A stretch of 39,179 nt of DNA from an uncultured Alistipes sp. (GCA_947177225.1 CAMWTS010000019.1:1-39179); one strand, 5' to 3'. Positions 16,603 to 25,154 are shown, counted from the stretch's first letter. Notes: generated from the letters alone by a model not told the origin. Numbers and translations: made by a program.

Positions 16603-17577
16603 ATGTTCCATACCAATGACCAAATGCTCTGCCTGTTCGAGAGTTACCTCGCCCAGTTGGAGATTTCCGAGGAGCCGGCGCTGCTATACGCCCCGATAAC
16701 ATACTCCATCTCGGGCGGCGGCAAACGGCTGCGTCCGCTGCTGCTGCTGCTCTCGGCGCAGGCCTTCGGCGGCGACGTACAGGCGGCTCTGCCTGCCGCA
16801 GTGGCCGTGGAGGTGTTCCACAACTTCACGCTGCTGCACGACGATATAATGGACAACGCCGACGTAAGACGCGGCAAGCCCTCGGTCTATGCCCGCTGGG
16901 GCGAGAACGTGGCCATACTTTCGGGCGACGCCATGATGATATGCGCCTACAAGTCGCTGGGAAAAGTGGCCGCCGACAAACTGCCGCGCGTGCTGGGCAT
17001 ATTCAACGACATGGCGTTGAAAGTGTGCGAGGGACAGCAATACGACATGGATTTCGAGAAGAAGCGCAAGGTATCGGTGGTGGAGTACATACAGATGATC
17101 GAGAGCAAAACCTCTGCCCTGCTGTCGGGATCGGCCATGATAGGAGCCTCTCTGGCAGGCGCGTCGGACGACGACGTGAAACGGGTCGAGCGTTTCGCCA
17201 CCGAGCTGGGACTCGCCTTTCAGTTGCAGGACGACCTGCTCGACAGCTATGGCGACACGGCTCTGGGCAAGAAGATAGGCGGCGACATATTGGAGGGCAA
17301 GCAGACCTACCTGATGGTGCAGGCCATGAGCCGCGCCACGGAGGCGCAGCGCGACACGCTTCGCTCGACGCACTCCGATCCCACGCTCTCGCCCGAGCAG
17401 AAAATAGCACGCGTGAAGGCCGTCTACGACGAGCTGGACGTGGCGCGTCTGACCGAGCAGCACATATCGCAGCGTTTCGAGCGGGCTCTCTCCATAGTCG
17501 ACACGCTCGATACGCAGGAGCAGCTGCGCGAGCCGCTGAGAGTATTCGCACAAAATCTGATAGGACGTCGAAGATGA
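16603..17577 (+). CDS. Short-chain prenyl diphosphate synthase (FPP/GGPP synthase-like)
   Basis: A 324-residue trans-prenyltransferase condensing IPP with allylic diphosphates. First Asp-rich motif DDIMD at 80-84 and second DDLLD at 210-214; GGGKRLRP (38-45) binds diphosphate; the GGD and K of KKIGGDILEGK are conserved. The residue five places before the first motif is aromatic (Phe75), which in this family limits chain length, suggesting a C15-C20 product (inference). The paralogue at 24119 has Ala there. Its stop overlaps the U32 gene start (ATGA). Confidence 0.9.
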   Translation: MFHTNDQMLCLFESYLAQLEISEEPALLYAPITYSISGGGKRLRPLLLLLSAQAFGGDVQAALPAAVAVEVFHNFTLLHDDIMDNADVRRGKPSVYARWGENVAILSGDAMMICAYKSLGKVAADKLPRVLGIFNDMALKVCEGQQYDMDFEKKRKVSVVEYIQMIESKTSALLSGSAMIGASLAGASDDDVKRVERFATELGLAFQLQDDLLDSYGDTALGKKIGGDILEGKQTYLMVQAMSRATEAQRDTLRSTHSDPTLSPEQKIARVKAVYDELDVARLTEQHISQRFERALSIVDTLDTQEQLREPLRVFAQNLIGRRR

Positions 17578-18812
17578 AGCGCAAGGATATAGAGATAATG
17601 GCACCCGTAGGCTCCTACGAGGCTCTCAACGCCGCCATAGCGGCAGGTGCCGACTCCGTATATTTCGGTGTCGAACAGCTCAACATGCGTGCGGCATCGT
17701 CGGTCAACTTCACACTCGACGACCTGCACGAGATAGTCGCAACGGCACATGCGGCCGGCGTGAAGACCTACCTCACGGTCAACATCGTACTCTACGACGA
17801 CGAGTCGGAGACGATGCGCAACATCGTCGACTGCGCCCGCCGCGAGGGTGTCGACGCCATCATCGCCACCGACATGGCCGTCATACTCTACGCACGGCGC
17901 GTGGGCATGGAGGTTCACATATCCACACAAAGCAATGTCTCGAACACCGAAGCCGTCAAATTCTTCTCTCAGTGGGCAGACGTGGTGGTGTTGGCGCGAG
18001 AGTTGAGTCTCGACCGCATAGCCCACATAGCCCGCGAGATCGACGACAACGACATCTGCGGCCCGTCGGGCGAGAGGGTTCGCATAGAGATGTTCGCCCA
18101 CGGCGCGATGTGCATGTCGATTTCGGGCAAATGCTATCTGAGCGAACACGAATCGCACAACTCGGCCAACCGCGGCGCATGCCGGCAGATATGCCGCCGC
18201 CGATACACCATAGCCGACAAGGATACGGGGCAGATGCTCGACATCGACGGGCAATACGTGCTCTCGCCCAAGGATCTGTGCACCATCGATTTCCTCGACA
18301 AGTTCATCGGCGCCGGTGTCAGAGTGTTGAAGATCGAGGGGCGTGCCCGCGGCGGCGAATATGTAAAACGCACCGTAGAGTGCTACAACGAGGCACTGCT
18401 GGCCATGGAGCGCGGCCAATACGACGAAAGTCTCGCCGCCGAGCTGAAAGAGCGGTTGGCCACGGTATTCAACCGCGAGTTCTGGGGCGGCTACTATGCC
18501 GGAGCACAGACTGTCGAACACAGCCGTCGCTACGGCTCGTCGGCAACGCTGAAAAAGGTCTACATGGGACGCGTGACCAACTACTTCAAGCGCATCGGCG
18601 TGGCCGAAGTGGCCGTCGAAGCGTGCGAAGTGGCCGAGGGCGAACCGCTGCTGTTCATGGGTGAGAAGACCGGCGTGATCGAGCAGCGCGCCGACGGGCT
18701 GCACGTCGACGAACGCCCTGCCGACAAGGCCGTGCAGGGGCAATACATATCGTTGAAGACCGTAGCCGAAGTGAGACGCGGCGACAAGGTCTACAAGGAG
18801 GTGGCGCGATGA
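17574..18812 (+). CDS. U32 family peptidase / RNA-hydroxylation-type protein
   Basis: A 412-residue protein. The U32 signature is complete: E-x-F-x2-GAMC then SGKCYLS (about residues 171-189), followed by the cysteine-bearing GACRQICRR. The N-terminal TIM-barrel-like half begins IEIMAPVGSYEALNAAIAAG. Family members include collagenase-like peptidases, but several (RlhA, TrhP, UbiU/V) act in rRNA or tRNA hydroxylation or ubiquinone hydroxylation and bind Fe-S through cysteines. Which activity applies here is open. The ATG overlaps the preceding stop by four bases and its own stop overlaps the next ATG by four, so the three genes are translationally linked. Confidence 0.85.
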   Translation: MKRKDIEIMAPVGSYEALNAAIAAGADSVYFGVEQLNMRAASSVNFTLDDLHEIVATAHAAGVKTYLTVNIVLYDDESETMRNIVDCARREGVDAIIATDMAVILYARRVGMEVHISTQSNVSNTEAVKFFSQWADVVVLARELSLDRIAHIAREIDDNDICGPSGERVRIEMFAHGAMCMSISGKCYLSEHESHNSANRGACRQICRRRYTIADKDTGQMLDIDGQYVLSPKDLCTIDFLDKFIGAGVRVLKIEGRARGGEYVKRTVECYNEALLAMERGQYDESLAAELKERLATVFNREFWGGYYAGAQTVEHSRRYGSSATLKKVYMGRVTNYFKRIGVAEVAVEACEVAEGEPLLFMGEKTGVIEQRADGLHVDERPADKAVQGQYISLKTVAEVRRGDKVYKEVAR

Positions 18813-19522
18813 AGAGATGCGTCTTGACCACGATCCTGCCTATGCTGCTCTTGGCCACAGCGACGGCACAAGGCATCACAACCGATGTCATCGAGGCATA
18901 CCGCAGCGTCGACGAACGCTGCCGGCAGGCGGTAGTGGTCATAGGCAGCGACGATTCGCAGTGCGACATCTGCCTTGCGGAGCGCACACCCGACGGCAAA
19001 TGGATATGCGGCGACAAGTGGCGCGGCACCACAGGGAGCGGCGGACTCGTCGAAGCGCAGCTCAAACGCGAAGGCGACGGCTGCACACCATGCGGCGCAT
19101 ACGCTCTGCGACGCGGACTGTGGCGCACGGCCGATGTCCGGACACGCTTTCCGATGCAGACCTACGACGACCGCTGCGTCTGGATAGACGACCCGCATCG
19201 CCCGGATTACAACACTCTCGTGTGCAATGCCGAGACCGAAACCCTCGCCCACGGCGAGCGACTCGCCGAGATAGGAGAGCCCTACGACTACATCATAGTG
19301 GTAGAGTACAATACTTCGCCCGTGGTGGCGGGAGCAGGCAGTGCCATATTCATGCACGTATGGCGCGCAGAGGGGCGTCCGACAGCAGGGTGCGTGGCAA
19401 TGTCGAGAGAGAATATGCGGCAGCTCGTCGGGTGGCTCGATCCCAAGGCATTTCCCGAAGCGGTAATCATCGGCTGCCGCAGCAACGCGAAGAGCGCCGG
19501 GCAGGAGATTTACGAACAATAG
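18809..19522 (+). CDS. L,D-transpeptidase (YkuD-like), exported
   Basis: A 237-residue protein with a cleavable signal peptide (MKRC...LLLATATAQ). The catalytic YkuD pattern is present near the end: FMHVWRAEGRPTAGCVAM, with His183 and nucleophile Cys195, preceded by YDYIIVVEYNTSP. This divergent subgroup (COG3786-like) also has several other cysteines (Cys38, 52, 55, 67, 92, 95), perhaps disulfides. The expected role is periplasmic peptidoglycan cross-linking or attachment of proteins to peptidoglycan. The start is fixed by the ATGA overlap with the U32 gene. Confidence 0.85.
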   Translation: MKRCVLTTILPMLLLATATAQGITTDVIEAYRSVDERCRQAVVVIGSDDSQCDICLAERTPDGKWICGDKWRGTTGSGGLVEAQLKREGDGCTPCGAYALRRGLWRTADVRTRFPMQTYDDRCVWIDDPHRPDYNTLVCNAETETLAHGERLAEIGEPYDYIIVVEYNTSPVVAGAGSAIFMHVWRAEGRPTAGCVAMSRENMRQLVGWLDPKAFPEAVIIGCRSNAKSAGQEIYEQ

Positions 19523-19541
19523 ACTTAAAACGATACGAATC

Positions 19542-20933
19542 ATGTTCAGCAAAGAGACTTACATCGCACGACGCGCAGAGCTGTGTCGTCGCATAGGCAA
19601 CGGGCTGATTCTGTTGCCCGGCAATCAGAATACGCCGAACAACTACCCTAACAACGCATATTACTTCCGTCAGGACTCCACGTTTCGCTACTTCTTCGGG
19701 CTGAACGTACCTACCGTCGCAGGCCTGATCGACGCCCAGACGGGAGAGGCCGAACTCTTCGGCGACGACTTCACCGTCGAGGATATCATCTGGACTGGTC
19801 CGCAGCCCACGCTGCACGACATGGGAGCCGAGGTCGGCGTAGAGCATACGCACCCCATGAACGAGCTTGCCGACGTACTCCGCCGCGCCATAGAGCACAA
19901 CCGCACGGTACACTACCTGCCGCCCTATCGCGCCGAGACGAAGATCCAGCTCTCGGAGCTGCTGGGCATCGACATAAAGATGCTGCACGCTCGCAAGTCG
20001 ATCGATCTGATGTTTGCCGTGGCCGAGATGCGCGAGAAGAAGAGCGCAGAGGAGATCGAGGAGTTGGAGCGCGCTTTCCAGATAGGCTACAAGATGCACA
20101 CGCTGGCCATGAAGATGTGCCGTCCGGGAGTCATCGAACGCGAGATAGCCGGTGCCATAGAGGGCATATCCAAGTCATACGGCCAGGGTGTATCGTTCCC
20201 ATCAATCGTATCGCAGCACGGCGAGACGCTGCACAACCTCAACTGCGACGGCGTGCTGACCGAAGGTCGGCTGCTGTTGTGCGATGCCGGCGGCGAGAGC
20301 GTTGAAGGCTACTGTTCGGATCACACCCGAACATACCCCGTCAGCGGGCGCTTCACCGACCGTCAGCGCGACCTCTACAATATCGTGCTGCGCGCTCACG
20401 ACCATGTGAAGCAGATCATCAAACCTCACATGATGTATCGCGACATACACCGTGCATCATATCTGTCGCTTGCCGAAGGACTGCACGACATGGGACTGAT
20501 CCGCACTTCGGCAGAGACAGCCGTGGAGGCGGGTGCCATGTATATGTTCATGCCACACGGACTGGGTCACGGTCTGGGCATGGACGTGCACGATCTGGAA
20601 AATGTCGGCGAGCGCTCGTTCGACTTCGCAGCCATACGCGAACGTGCCGAGCAGTCGGCCACCTGCATTTACCGTGCGGCATGGCGCGTCGAGCCGGGCA
20701 CGGTTATGTCCGACGAGCCGGGGCTGTACTTCATTCCGGCACTGATCGACAAGAGCCGCGCCGAGGGGCTGTACAAGGGCATCGTCGACTACGATGCACT
20801 CGAAGCCTACCGCGATTTCGGCGGCATACGCATCGAGGACGACATACTTGTCACCGACGACGGCTGCCGCTTCATCGGCGACAAGACCATACCCATCACC
20901 GTCGAGGAGTTGGAGGCCGCAGTCGGACGATAG
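19542..20933 (+). CDS. pepP: Xaa-Pro aminopeptidase (aminopeptidase P, M24B)
   Basis: A 463-residue cytosolic metallopeptidase that removes N-terminal residues preceding proline. The N-terminal AMP_N domain (about 1-140; YYFRQDSTFRYFFGLNVP) precedes the pita-bread catalytic domain. The five metal ligands are visible: the two aspartates in CDAGGESVEGYCSDHTRTYP, His in HGLGHGLGMDVHD, Glu in MSDEPGLYF and Glu in GIRIEDDILVT. It starts 19 bases after the transpeptidase stop and ends four bases before mqnB, so it is in the same transcription unit. Confidence 0.95.
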   Translation: MFSKETYIARRAELCRRIGNGLILLPGNQNTPNNYPNNAYYFRQDSTFRYFFGLNVPTVAGLIDAQTGEAELFGDDFTVEDIIWTGPQPTLHDMGAEVGVEHTHPMNELADVLRRAIEHNRTVHYLPPYRAETKIQLSELLGIDIKMLHARKSIDLMFAVAEMREKKSAEEIEELERAFQIGYKMHTLAMKMCRPGVIEREIAGAIEGISKSYGQGVSFPSIVSQHGETLHNLNCDGVLTEGRLLLCDAGGESVEGYCSDHTRTYPVSGRFTDRQRDLYNIVLRAHDHVKQIIKPHMMYRDIHRASYLSLAEGLHDMGLIRTSAETAVEAGAMYMFMPHGLGHGLGMDVHDLENVGERSFDFAAIRERAEQSATCIYRAAWRVEPGTVMSDEPGLYFIPALIDKSRAEGLYKGIVDYDALEAYRDFGGIRIEDDILVTDDGCRFIGDKTIPITVEELEAAVGR

Positions 20934-20937
20934 ACCG

Positions 20938-21480
20938 ATGGAACCGCGCACACTGATACTGTTTCCCACCGAGGCCGAAGCCGCGCCGTTCATCGAACGC
21001 TGCGGTCGCGGGCAGTGCGTCATATCGGGCGTAGGCATGGCAGCCACGGCAGCCGCGCTCGCCCGACTATTGCCGACGCTGACACCAGGCGACACGCTCC
21101 TACTGGCGGGAGTGGCCGGTGCCTACGGCAATCGCGCCCGCATCGGAGAAGTAGTGGAGGTAGAGTCGGAACGGGAGGCCGAGCTTCCCGAACGTTTCCG
21201 CATGACATACCGGCCGTCAAAACCCATTTCAAGCCTGCGGCGTGTGGCATCGAACACCGTGCACGGCAAGGGAGCCGAGGCGGGCGATGCCGCCATCGAG
21301 AATATGGAGGGTGCTACATTCATGGCCGTATGCGCAGCGGCAGGCATAGCATGTGCAGAGATACGCGCCGTCTCGAATCGCGTGGGCGAACCGTTCGCCG
21401 AGTGGCATTTCGACGAGGCCGCCGAGCGATTGGCCGATGCGCTGGCCGAGATAGCGGCAAAACATAAATCAAACAAATAG
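20938..21480 (+). CDS. mqnB: Futalosine hydrolase
   Basis: A 180-residue nucleosidase of the PNP/UDP phosphorylase superfamily that cleaves futalosine to dehypoxanthine futalosine and hypoxanthine in the futalosine menaquinone pathway. Diagnostic stretches: ISGVGMAATAAAL, LLLAGVAGAYGN and the active-site segment AAIENMEGATFMAV (IENMEGA at 120-126), then IRAVSNRVGEP. It is shorter than many homologues because the middle region is compact. The start MEPRTLIL follows pepP by four bases; the longer frame runs back into pepP. The pairing with mqnD supports the call. mqnA, mqnC and mqnE are not in this window. Confidence 0.9.
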   Translation: MEPRTLILFPTEAEAAPFIERCGRGQCVISGVGMAATAAALARLLPTLTPGDTLLLAGVAGAYGNRARIGEVVEVESEREAELPERFRMTYRPSKPISSLRRVASNTVHGKGAEAGDAAIENMEGATFMAVCAAAGIACAEIRAVSNRVGEPFAEWHFDEAAERLADALAEIAAKHKSNK

Positions 21481-21486
21481 GAGATT

Positions 21487-21696
21487 ATGGAGAGTAAAAA
21501 ACTTTTCTGGTTATATCTTGGAGGAGTCATTCTCACAATACTGTGTTTCTGGCTCGTATGGCACTTTTTCAGCGATCAGATTCTCTGGGCACTGGGCTGG
21601 TTAGTCGTATTCGGACTGGTGTTCGGCGCCGGTTGGGTGCTGGGGCGTTTCGGCCGCCGCAAGGCCGAAGCACAGCAGGCCAAATCGAAACAATAG
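21487..21696 (+). CDS. Small membrane protein of unknown function
   Basis: A 69-residue protein with two transmembrane segments (about 6-26 and 31-53; GGVILTILCFWLVWHFF and ALGWLVVFGLVFGAGWVLG) and a basic, polar tail (RFGRRKAEAQQAKSKQ). It lies six bases after mqnB and six before mqnD, with AGGAG upstream of its ATG, so translation is likely. I do not recognise the family. Its position suggests a link to menaquinone synthesis at the membrane, or it may simply be a passenger in the operon. Confidence 0.75.
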   Translation: MESKKLFWLYLGGVILTILCFWLVWHFFSDQILWALGWLVVFGLVFGAGWVLGRFGRRKAEAQQAKSKQ

Positions 21697-21702
21697 CGTG
21701 CC

Positions 21703-22491
21703 ATGTCATCGAGCGAAGTTCTCAGGCTCAACATCTCGCCGTGTCCCAACGACACGTTCATGTTCGATGCCGCCGTCAACGGCCGCATCGACACCGAGGG
21801 ACTGAAATTCGAGGTGTCGTTCCACGATATCGAGGAGCTTAATTCACGCGTGCTCGCCGGCGATGTCGACCTGTCGAAGATCAGCACCGCGCTGCTGCCC
21901 GAAGTAACCGAGCGATATGTGCTGCTCGACAGCGGCTCGGCTCTGGGTCGCGGCAACGGGCCGCTGCTCGTAGCCCGTTCGGGCGAAGATCGTCCAGTCA
22001 GACACATAGCGGTACCAGGGCTGCACACGACGGCCAATCTGCTGATGAAGAGGCTGTATCCTCAGATCGAGAAGCGCACGCCGATGCTTTTCTCCGAGAT
22101 CGCCCAAGCCGTCGAACGCGGCGATTTCGATGCCGGAGTATTGATCCACGAGGGACGTTTCGTCTACTCGCGTCGCAACCTCACTCTGCTGGCCGATCTG
22201 GGTTTGGAGTGGGAGCAGCGCACGTCGCTGCCACTGCCGCTCGGCTCGATCGTGGCATCGAAGCGGCTGCCCGAACTCACCCGCCTGCGTTTCGAGCGCG
22301 TACTGCGTCGCAGCATCGAGCATGCGTTCGCCCACCCTGCCGCATCGCGCCAATTTGTCAAGGCTCATGCCCAGGAGATGGACGACGAGGTGATCGACAA
22401 GCACATAGCACTGTTCGTCAACGATTACTCATTGTCGCTCGGGCAGGAGGGGCGCCGCGCCGTCGAACTGTTGACGGGAGTCGTGGTGTGA
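21703..22491 (+). CDS. mqnD: 1,4-dihydroxy-6-naphthoate synthase
   Basis: A 262-residue enzyme of the futalosine menaquinone pathway converting cyclic dehypoxanthine futalosine to 1,4-dihydroxy-6-naphthoate. It has the periplasmic-binding-protein-like fold of the MqnA/MqnD family. Clear MqnD motifs: LNISPCPNDTFMFDA at the start, GDVDLSKISTALLPEV, GSALGRGNGPLLVA, and the substrate-loop region DAGVLIHEGRFVY containing the family's active-site histidine. It is the last gene before the strong terminator at 22526-22561. Confidence 0.95.
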   Translation: MSSSEVLRLNISPCPNDTFMFDAAVNGRIDTEGLKFEVSFHDIEELNSRVLAGDVDLSKISTALLPEVTERYVLLDSGSALGRGNGPLLVARSGEDRPVRHIAVPGLHTTANLLMKRLYPQIEKRTPMLFSEIAQAVERGDFDAGVLIHEGRFVYSRRNLTLLADLGLEWEQRTSLPLPLGSIVASKRLPELTRLRFERVLRRSIEHAFAHPAASRQFVKAHAQEMDDEVIDKHIALFVNDYSLSLGQEGRRAVELLTGVVV

Positions 22492-22525
22492 CAGCGACGG
22501 GATAATCCGCAACGCAGAAGAAAAC

Positions 22526-22561
22526 AAATAGCCGCACGACCTTTCGGTCGTGCGGCTATTT
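22526..22561. terminator. Strong bidirectional terminator between mqnD and the MFS gene
   Basis: A 16-base-pair perfect stem (AAATAGCCGCACGACC with its complement, loop TTTC), followed by TCTCTCTT on the plus strand and by TTTGTTTTC on the minus strand. It sits between convergent genes and can serve both. Confidence 0.88.
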
Positions 22562-22584
22562 CTCTCTTGCCTGATCCGGCAGGT

Positions 22585-24045
22585 TTACTCGGTCTTTATC
22601 TCGGTATTTACATTATTCGAGCCTTTAAGCGCGTAGAACAACAGATAGCACAACGCACCGAATACCAACCAGTAAGAGGTCAGATAACCGGCAGCATCGG
22701 CTATACCGCCCTGAATGAAGGGCAGAATACCGCCACCGCACACAAGCGTCATGAATATGCCCGAAGCGGCGGGAGTATATTTGCCAAGACCCTCAGCTGC
22801 AAGGTTGAAGATACTGCCCCACATGACCGACGTGCAGAGACCGCACAGCACCATGAAGACCATGTTCAAGGGCACGGCACCGTCGATGAAGGGGATCTTT
22901 ATGCCCTGAGCAGGCATAAACATCATGCAGCAAACCAGCAACATGGCAAAAACACTCACTGCGGTAAGCATATTGCGGCTCGAAATTACGCCGCCGACGG
23001 CACCGCCGATCAGACGTCCGTACATCATCAGGAACCAATATATACCAACCAATACGCCCGCCAGACCGGCATTCAGACCGAGACCCTCTTGCATCTGACC
23101 GGCAATCACTTTCTTGGCATTATCGTAGGCCTTCTCGGTGACGACCTGAGGCTGATAGCTCTTGTCGTCGGCATTGGCCTCGTCCAACGACTTCAATTCT
23201 TCCAGCAGAGCTGCATTCTCAGGCAGATTCTGCATCTCGTACTTTGCAATCATCTCTTCGGCCATCTGCTCGGTGGGGGTAGTCATATAGAGGTTGGCGA
23301 TATTGGGAATACCAACCTCGATACCTACATAGAAGAATATGGCCACGGCACCCAGCACGAAGTGACGGAACGACATGGGACCATACTGATCCTTCTTCTT
23401 GTTGCCGGCCTTGCGTGCGGCCTTCTCCTCGGCACTCTCCATGTGGGGTTCGGGGATCTCCACCGCTCCGATTATAAATGCGGCCAGCGCGAAGATCGAC
23501 ATGGCGATAATCATAGCCGGAGCAGCATCGCTCACCGTAGCGCTATCGGTCGAGCCGCCGATCAGGTAACCCAGCAGAATGGGGGCGATAGTACCGCCTA
23601 TGGAGTTGCACGAACCGCCGAACTGTATGAGCTGATTGCCCTTGTTGCCGCCGCCGCCCAAGGTATTGAGCATGGGGTTGACAACGATATTGAGCATACA
23701 CATCGAGAAACCGGCCACGAATGCACCCAGCACATATACGCCGAACGACTCGACATAACCCGAAAGGAATTGAATGCCCACGCCCACGAAACCTACCGTG
23801 ACGGCTGCCAGCGAGGTAAACTTATAACCCTTGCGCTTCAAGATGATACCTGCCGGAATACCCATGCAGGCATAGGCGATGAAGTTGGCCAACGTACCCA
23901 GCTGCGACAGTGCATTGCTGGCATGGAACTGATTCTTCACGATCACACCCATCGAACCTGCAAAGTTCGTCACGAACGCGATCATGAAGAAGAGCGCGAA
24001 CATCACGATGATGGGCAGCGTGTAACTTTTTTTGTTCTGATTCAT
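22585..24045 (-). CDS. FucP/GluP-like MFS sugar transporter
   Basis: A 486-residue, about 12-TM major facilitator of the fucose/glucose-galactose:H+ symporter group. Typical stretches: FALFFMIAFVTNFAGSMGV (TM1), GIPAGIILKRKGYK (loop 2-3), NIVVNPMLNTLG and FGGSCNSIGGTIAP. It is longer than E. coli FucP (438). The extra length comes mainly from an acidic, Lys/Glu-rich segment at about 255-322 between TM7 and TM8, predicted outside the membrane and not seen in typical members. A cytoplasmic charged linker (about 199-221) joins the two halves. The sugar cannot be deduced. It lies 73 bases downstream of the prenyl synthase gene. Confidence 0.87.
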   Translation of the reverse strand: MNQNKKSYTLPIIVMFALFFMIAFVTNFAGSMGVIVKNQFHASNALSQLGTLANFIAYACMGIPAGIILKRKGYKFTSLAAVTVGFVGVGIQFLSGYVESFGVYVLGAFVAGFSMCMLNIVVNPMLNTLGGGGNKGNQLIQFGGSCNSIGGTIAPILLGYLIGGSTDSATVSDAAPAMIIAMSIFALAAFIIGAVEIPEPHMESAEEKAARKAGNKKKDQYGPMSFRHFVLGAVAIFFYVGIEVGIPNIANLYMTTPTEQMAEEMIAKYEMQNLPENAALLEELKSLDEANADDKSYQPQVVTEKAYDNAKKVIAGQMQEGLGLNAGLAGVLVGIYWFLMMYGRLIGGAVGGVISSRNMLTAVSVFAMLLVCCMMFMPAQGIKIPFIDGAVPLNMVFMVLCGLCTSVMWGSIFNLAAEGLGKYTPAASGIFMTLVCGGGILPFIQGGIADAAGYLTSYWLVFGALCYLLFYALKGSNNVNTEIKTE

Positions 24046-24089
24046 AAGTATATTTGTTTGTTAAAGGTTTTTCTCAACGGGTAATAGCG

Positions 24090-24106
24090 GCCTGCTTTCG
24101 GCAGGC
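24090..24106 (-). terminator. Small hairpin between the prenyl synthase and MFS genes
   Basis: GCCTGC pairs with GCAGGC around a TTTCG centre, 12 bases after the prenyl synthase stop. There is no T-run immediately after it on the minus strand, so it is at best a weak terminator or an attenuating hairpin. Confidence 0.35.
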
Positions 24107-24118
24107 GTACGACGGTCG

Positions 24119-25126
24119 TCAGCGATCGCGCTCGGCCACATACCGGCAAAGGTCGAGCAGTGCCGCACGCGCCGGCGTGGGCGGATACTTCGACAAATGG
24201 TGCATGGCGCGTTCCAAATAACGCTTCATCGTCTCGGCGGCAAGAGCCGTGCCGCCGGCCTCGTCGACCGCAGCCTGCAACTTGTCGACCGCAGCCTCGT
24301 CTTCGTGGCAGCGTCCCAGCAGATCGAGCAGCTCGGCACGACGCTTCTCGTCGCTGCGATCGAGCACCTCGATCAGCGGCAGCGTGATTTTGCGCTCGCG
24401 AAGATCGTTGTTCGAGGGTTTGCCCGTATGCGCCGTGCGGCGATAATCGAGTATGTCGTCCTGAATCTGAAATGCCATGCCAAGAGCCTCGCCGAATTTC
24501 TGCATGCGCTCGCGCGCCTCGCGGTCGGCACCCACAGAGAGTGCTCCGAGCGACGCGCTGACACCCAGCAGGCTGGCCGTCTTGCGGTAGATGATGTCGA
24601 AATAGGCCTCGCGCGAGGTGTCCATGCGTGCCGCATGCTGATTCTGCAACACCTCGCCCTCGCACAGTGTGGCCATGGCCGATCCCAGATAGGAGATCAA
24701 GTCGTATTGCGCGCTCGACATGCCTATCGACAGGGTGCGTGCCAAGATGTAGTCGCCCAAGATGACGGCATTGTTGGACTGCCACTGGGCATTGACCGAC
24801 GGCCGCCCGCGACGGGTATCGGCCGAATCGATCACATCGTCGTGAATGAGCGATGCCGTGTGTATCATCTCCACGAGCATAGCCGCCAGATAGGTACGTT
24901 TGGTGCAGTGCCGCCCCGACGACGGATCCGTTGCCGACGACGGCGAATTGATAGTCGCCGACAGCATGGTCAATATCGGACGTATGCCCTTGCCCCGCGA
25001 CGAAAGCACATGATGAAGCATCTCTTGAAGCAAATCGCCCTCGGCATTGAAATTGTCGCTGACAAACTCGTCGAAAGCCGCCAGATCGGAAAGAATAGGT
25101 TTGCGGATAGAGTCGATAGTGACCAT
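24119..25126 (-). CDS. Long-chain polyprenyl diphosphate synthase
   Basis: A 335-residue trans-prenyltransferase, probably making the menaquinone side-chain precursor. GKGIRP near 46-51, first Asp-rich motif DDVID at 96-100 and second DDILD in FQIQDDILDYRR. The residue five before the first motif is small (Ala91), as in octaprenyl/solanesyl synthases, unlike Phe75 in the paralogue at 16603 (inference on chain length). A Ser-rich loop, NSPSSATDPSSGRHC, is an insertion between helices. I use the ATG at 25126: the -7 box at 25147-25154 would give almost no leader for the upstream ATG (25138). mqnB/mqnD nearby fit the role. Confidence 0.9.
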   Translation of the reverse strand: MVTIDSIRKPILSDLAAFDEFVSDNFNAEGDLLQEMLHHVLSSRGKGIRPILTMLSATINSPSSATDPSSGRHCTKRTYLAAMLVEMIHTASLIHDDVIDSADTRRGRPSVNAQWQSNNAVILGDYILARTLSIGMSSAQYDLISYLGSAMATLCEGEVLQNQHAARMDTSREAYFDIIYRKTASLLGVSASLGALSVGADREARERMQKFGEALGMAFQIQDDILDYRRTAHTGKPSNNDLRERKITLPLIEVLDRSDEKRRAELLDLLGRCHEDEAAVDKLQAAVDEAGGTALAAETMKRYLERAMHHLSKYPPTPARAALLDLCRYVAERDR

Positions 25127-25146
25127 CTGATTAAGCATTAACTTTG

Positions 25147-25154
25147 CAAAGATA
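25147..25154 (-). promoter_or_regulatory. -7 element of the long-chain prenyl synthase gene
   Basis: TATCTTTG on the minus strand. Directly against it on the plus strand is TAACTTTG (25139-25146), giving back-to-back -7 boxes. No TTG was found at the proper distance for the minus-strand box. Confidence 0.45.

Noticed and set aside
22585..25126. Operon of the prenyl synthase with the transporter as a functional pair
   Set aside because: The 73-base gap with a hairpin and the unrelated functions give no real support beyond shared direction.
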